Shown piece after piece: positions 51,464 to 54,419 of a stretch of DNA of 54,419 bases. Below the pieces are notes generated by a model that saw nothing but the letters and a program-made list of their open reading frames with translations, ran no database searches and was not told where the DNA came from. The position numbers were made by a program, and so were the translations under genes. Positions within the stretch are counted from its first letter, which is position 1; the number at the start of each line of letters is the position of its first letter. This DNA comes from Rhodohalobacter halophilus (GTDB lineage: Bacteria; Bacteroidota; Rhodothermia; Balneolales; Balneolaceae): contig NZ_MDWE01000031.1 of NCBI RefSeq assembly GCF_001715195.1, forward strand, positions 1 to 54,419, written 5' to 3'.

Positions 51464-51709
51464 ATGCCTACATACGAATATAAGCGGGAAGACGGGTCTA
51501 TTTTTGAAATCTTTCAAAGTATGAGTGATGATGCACTTACCTCATGTCCTGAAACCGGACAGCCGGTAAAACGAATGATATCAGGTGGCGGAGGTGTAGT
51601 TTATAAAGGTACCGGCTTCTACAATACTGATTACAAAAACAGTAAACCTGAACCCACCTGCAGCTCTGAAGCCGGTAGTTCCTGCGGTTGTTCAATTCAG
51701 AAGAATTAA
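51464..51709 (+). CDS. FmdB-like zinc-ribbon protein with degenerate ribbon
   Basis: I start at ATG 51464; the 54-base extension upstream is not supported. The 81-residue protein begins MPTYEYKREDGSIFEIFQSM, the standard start of FmdB/regulatory zinc-ribbon proteins, but the first CxxC (expected after YEY) is replaced by KRED and only C28 remains of the second pair (TSCPETGQPVKRMISGG). Three Cys occur at the C-terminus (C66, C74, C76), which may form another metal site. Function is unknown. It lies 84 bases after the aminotransferase and 6 bases before the GbsR gene. Confidence 0.8.
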   Translation: MPTYEYKREDGSIFEIFQSMSDDALTSCPETGQPVKRMISGGGGVVYKGTGFYNTDYKNSKPEPTCSSEAGSSCGCSIQKN

Positions 51710-51715
51710 GATTCT

Positions 51716-52297
51716 ATGGCCGGGTCTAAAAAGGAGATACATCAGCAGGCTATTGACCAATTTGTTCAGGTTTGGGGTGAAATGGCCTCTGCCTGGGGTA
51801 TCAACCGGACCATGGCACAAATACATGCTCTTCTATACGCCGAAGGTGAGCCGCTCGATACTGATACCATTATGGACCAATTGAGCATCAGCCGCGGCAA
51901 CGCTAACATGAATCTCAGAAATCTGATTCAGTGGAAGCTGGTGCAGAAAGTTCACTATAAAGGGCAGCGCAAAGATTATTTTACTGCCGAACAGGAAGTG
52001 TGGACCATCGTATCCAGGATTATTCAGGAGAGGCAGTTCAGAGAGGTTGAACCCATCAAGGAAAATTTATCGAACACTCTCTCCATTTTACAACAGTCCG
52101 AAAACCTAAGCATTGAAGAGGCTGATTTTAAAGAGCGAATAGAAAATTTTGTTGAATTTCTTGAGATGTTCGATCGTTTTACGAAAGCACTTCTGCCCTA
52201 CATCAACAAGAATAACCTTACTTTTTTAAAGCATCTGGTTAAACTGGCCGAAGCCCATCAGTCACTGAAAGGAACCGGAAAATCGAAAACAGATTAA
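51716..52297 (+). CDS. GbsR/MarR family transcriptional regulator
   Basis: A 193-residue winged-helix protein. Residues 35-90 contain the helix-turn-helix (QIHALLYAEGEPLDTDTIM then DQLSISRGNANMNLRNL, and the wing VQKVHYKGQRKDYFTAE), which matches GbsR-type regulators, known in B. subtilis for choline and glycine betaine control. The C-terminal half is a helical dimerisation region. Its targets here are unknown. It is 6 bases after the FmdB-like gene and 2 bases before yraN, in one transcriptional unit. Confidence 0.88.
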   Translation: MAGSKKEIHQQAIDQFVQVWGEMASAWGINRTMAQIHALLYAEGEPLDTDTIMDQLSISRGNANMNLRNLIQWKLVQKVHYKGQRKDYFTAEQEVWTIVSRIIQERQFREVEPIKENLSNTLSILQQSENLSIEEADFKERIENFVEFLEMFDRFTKALLPYINKNNLTFLKHLVKLAEAHQSLKGTGKSKTD

Positions 52298-52299
52298 AC

Positions 52300-52662
52300 A
52301 TGACTCAATCTAATCGAGACATAGGCAACCGGGGCGAAGATATTGCAGCAGCATACCTGGAATCGAAAGACTGGCTGATTTTTGACCGAAACTATTTTTT
52401 TGAAAAAGCCGAAGTTGATATTGTGGCTACCGATCGAAATTACATCGTTTTTGTAGAAGTTAAGTTCCGAAGCAGCACCTATTTTGGTGAACCGGAGGAC
52501 TCCATCACGCCAGAAAAGGAGTTGAATATTCGCAAAGCGGCCGAAGCCTGGCTCTATGAACGTAAAATGGAGACTGCCGTTGCCCGGTTTGATGTTATTT
52601 CCATTGTTCAGAAGAAAAATGAAGCGCCTGAGATCAAACATTTTAAAGATGTTTTCCGGTAG
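52300..52662 (+). CDS. YraN family protein (UPF0102, restriction-endonuclease-like fold)
   Basis: A 120-residue protein of the YraN family. Visible are NRGEDIAAAYLESKDW, EVDIVATDRNYIVFVEVKFRSS (the D-x-E-VK active-site-like core of PD-(D/E)XK folds), and AVARFDVISIV. The cellular role is unsettled; the fold suggests nucleic acid binding or cleavage. It starts 2 bases after the GbsR stop, so translation is likely coupled. Confidence 0.9.
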   Translation: MTQSNRDIGNRGEDIAAAYLESKDWLIFDRNYFFEKAEVDIVATDRNYIVFVEVKFRSSTYFGEPEDSITPEKELNIRKAAEAWLYERKMETAVARFDVISIVQKKNEAPEIKHFKDVFR

Positions 52663-52706
52663 TTTGATCAATCTATAAGCAAGCATCCCATCCTTACAAT
52701 TTAAAT

Positions 52707-53456
52707 ATGTCTGATAGTAAACAGCGATTAACCATCACGGAATATATCCGCAGTTCCCTCGCTATCGTACTGTTTTTTTTGATGCTTCTCTTCATGACTC
52801 CGTTCATCCTGATTCTGCTATTTATTTCGGCAGGTCGTTTAAGTAATTTCGTCGTTGAAAAAATAGCCCCACTCATTGTAAAACCCGTTTTTCCTGTTGC
52901 CGGTATAGATTTTAGCATAAAAAAGCATTCAGGTAACGTTCACTATCCCGCAGTTTATATCATCAATCACAGTTCAACTTTAGATATCCTCACCATTTTA
53001 GCCCTTGGCCTTCCCAGGGTTCGATTTGTAGCCAAATGGCAACTGCAGTACAATCCACTTTTCTTCCTTTTGGGACGATTAACCGGGCAGGTTTTCATCC
53101 GAAGAGAGAAGTCTGACAAGGCCGTTCAAACACTTAAAAAAAATGTAGACCGGATAAAAAGACGAGGCTTAACCGTTATGCTCGCCCCTGAAGGTTCACG
53201 CAAACACCCAGGTGTCATTGGACCATTCAAGAAGGGTCCTTTTAGAATGGCTATGGATTTAGGCTATCCGATTGTTCCCATCTATTTTGAAGGTAATAGA
53301 GAATTAAGCAAAGGTGGGTTTCTGTTTACAAAACAAGGAAAAGCAACAGCTCATATACATGATCCAATTGATACAGAAGACTGGACACTTGAGAATCTTG
53401 AGGAAAAAATTGAGGAAGTGAGGTCGCTCTATCTTAATTGGGCAGATGTAAATTAA
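52707..53456 (+). CDS. 1-acylglycerol-3-phosphate O-acyltransferase (PlsC-like)
   Basis: A 249-residue membrane acyltransferase with two N-terminal hydrophobic segments. The catalytic motif is NHSSTLDIL, the second motif GRLTGQVFIRRE, and the third APEGSRKHPG; VPIYFEGNREL completes the family core. It probably acylates lysophosphatidate to phosphatidate in phospholipid synthesis. It is the second such enzyme in the window; unlike the first it is not next to an OlsB-like gene and so is the better candidate for the general PlsC. It is the last gene of the plus-strand run from the aminotransferase. Confidence 0.9.
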   Translation: MSDSKQRLTITEYIRSSLAIVLFFLMLLFMTPFILILLFISAGRLSNFVVEKIAPLIVKPVFPVAGIDFSIKKHSGNVHYPAVYIINHSSTLDILTILALGLPRVRFVAKWQLQYNPLFFLLGRLTGQVFIRREKSDKAVQTLKKNVDRIKRRGLTVMLAPEGSRKHPGVIGPFKKGPFRMAMDLGYPIVPIYFEGNRELSKGGFLFTKQGKATAHIHDPIDTEDWTLENLEEKIEEVRSLYLNWADVN

Positions 53457-53473
53457 TGATCACACATTAAAAA

Positions 53474-53504
53474 ATGGCATCCCTATTTTTACTAAGGATG
53501 CCAT
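53474..53504. terminator. bidirectional terminator between convergent genes
   Basis: ATGGCATCC (53474-53482) and GGATGCCAT (53496-53504) form a perfect 9-bp stem. On the minus strand it is followed by TTTTTTAATG, so it serves the small gene at 53523-53774 best, and on the plus strand by AATTACTTTTC for plsC. Confidence 0.8.
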
Positions 53505-53522
53505 AATTACTTTTCAAATGAT

Positions 53523-53774
53523 CTATTTTTCTCTATAGAAATAGATCTTCTTATTATTAGCGTCTTTGCCGCTTTTAATTTTTACGTTGTTTTCCTGGTT
53601 GTATTGATATACAGCGGTACGCATCGAATTCACACTCTTCTCATTTGAATAACTAACCTCAACAGCTTGTCCGCCCGGCTCCAGTTTATCCAGCGCATCC
53701 ATTAGCGGTTTAAATTTTGAAGATCTTCGTTTACTTGATTGTACCTGAGAACGCTTTACAAATTTAATATCCAT
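53523..53774 (-). CDS. small basic protein of unknown function
   Basis: An 83-residue protein with no signal peptide or membrane helix. Residues 1-22 are strongly basic (KRSQVQSSKRRSSKFKPL), followed by a helix-strand pattern (LMDALDKLEPGGQAVEVSYS, SVNSMRTAVYQYNQENNVKI) and a basic end. The pattern would suit a small nucleic-acid-binding protein, which is a guess. A good terminator follows it and it starts with ATG, but I see no Shine-Dalgarno site. Confidence 0.55.
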   Translation of the reverse strand: MDIKFVKRSQVQSSKRRSSKFKPLMDALDKLEPGGQAVEVSYSNEKSVNSMRTAVYQYNQENNVKIKSGKDANNKKIYFYREK

Positions 53775-54008
53775 TATAAAATCACATTTACTTTAAAATG
53801 ATTGGCTGTCAAATATAAAAAAGGAGATGCACTTATACATCATGTTAATTTAAATTTTACATTCATTTCAATTTATTGATTATCAAGGAAAACTAAATTC
53901 CGCAGCTTTTATTTCAATTAAATTCATTTTAAAGAATGTTTTTTCATAAACATCCTTTAGCTTTTTTATCTTATTTAACCATTCAAAACTAACTTTATCT
54001 CTAATGGC

Positions 54009-54404
54009 ATGATTGAATCTACAAGGCAAAACTATAAGTTGATAGCGATTTTGATCTCAACGATTGCGGCCGGCATTCCGCTTTGGACGCACTCAGGAAG
54101 AGCTATTAATTTTACAGATACAACGTTTATCCTCACCTGGGTTGCCATTGGAATTGTGGCGTCATTTGTGGCTCTTTTTGTCGTCAATCTTAAAACAAAG
54201 GATATGATATCCAGTTTTATTATCGGATATATGGTTGCAGTAATTACCTATTTTGTCAGCCGTATTCTCATATCCAATATGATTCACACTCAGTTTGTGA
54301 TCTCACTTGCACTCGCCATTGGTGTTGGCGCATTTTCGGGATGGGTAGGCTCACTTTTTTGGTCGAAAGCCAAAACTAAAAATCGAAACAAGAAAAAGTC
54401 TTAA
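54009..54404 (+). CDS. four-helix membrane protein of unknown function
   Basis: A 131-residue protein with four hydrophobic segments (about residues 10-24, 40-61, 68-87 and 96-116) and a basic tail (KAKTKNRNKKKS). No family is recognised. The start is ATG 54009; an ATG at 54004 meets a stop at once. The 234 bases before it are very AT-rich and show nothing distinctive. The gene ends 15 bases before the window edge. Confidence 0.6.
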   Translation: MIESTRQNYKLIAILISTIAAGIPLWTHSGRAINFTDTTFILTWVAIGIVASFVALFVVNLKTKDMISSFIIGYMVAVITYFVSRILISNMIHTQFVISLALAIGVGAFSGWVGSLFWSKAKTKNRNKKKS

Positions 54405-54419
54405 CCTTCTTTGAATCAC

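Noticed and set aside
1-54419. tRNA or rRNA genes
   Set aside because: No cloverleaf or conserved rRNA stretch was recognised in any gap.

Overview
The window looks like chromosomal DNA from a Gram-negative member of the Bacteroidota/Balneolota side of the tree. I infer this from an S46 dipeptidyl-peptidase, two OmpA/PorT-like outer-membrane barrels, a DUF3822-like gene next to rsmD and coaD, a GbsR-type regulator, weak or absent Shine-Dalgarno sites at many genes, and frequent TTG/GTG starts. No rRNA, tRNA, CRISPR array, prophage or intact insertion sequence is visible. The 5' end cuts through a gene; the 3' end falls just after one.

Layout. 1-3.3 kb: C-terminal part of an S46 peptidase, convergent with a SixA-like phosphatase plus MATE transporter. 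3.4-10 kb: a plus-strand housekeeping run (TPMT-like methyltransferase, pseudopilin-like protein, DUF3822-like protein, rsmD, coaD, PrxQ-type peroxiredoxin, topA with terminator). 10.2-15.5 kb: tag plus an exported YCII-like protein, methylmalonyl-CoA epimerase, small membrane protein, AGCS alanine/sodium symporter (probable CTG start), DinB, MarC, GAF/fRMsr-like protein. 15.8-23.6 kb: one efflux operon of a lipoprotein adaptor and two different RND pumps, ending in a strong hairpin. 23.6-25.2 kb: PlsC-like plus OlsB/GlsB-like acyltransferases, probably an N-acyl amino-acid lipid pathway. 25.3-31.9 kb: MFS transporter, an ABC exporter with two paralogous permeases, and two paralogous outer-membrane barrels. 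31.9-41 kb: uvrA, a 935-bp repeat-rich gap, a tandem amidohydrolase pair of which one has lost its metal ligands, metK, ruvB. 41-45.6 kb: ppk1, an ECF sigma factor with a TPR-bearing anti-sigma protein, radC. 45.6-48.2 kb: a small HTH regulator with three tandem DUF2975-type membrane proteins, bracketed on both sides by related hairpin repeats; the third paralog carries a frameshift. 48.2-54.4 kb: AMP nucleosidase, Nudix hydrolase, aspartate aminotransferase, FmdB-like protein, GbsR regulator, YraN, PlsC and two small unknown proteins.

How it fits together: most genes are core maintenance (DNA repair and topology: topA, tag, uvrA, ruvB, radC; cofactor and nucleotide metabolism: coaD, metK, amn, Nudix; envelope lipids: two PlsC-like enzymes and OlsB-like). 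The accessory content is export (MATE, RND pair, MFS, ABC) and the HTH/DUF2975 cluster. The least explained structures are the bracketed HTH/DUF2975 cluster, the roughly 52-bp-period palindromic array near 35.4 kb, and the catalytically stripped amidohydrolase.
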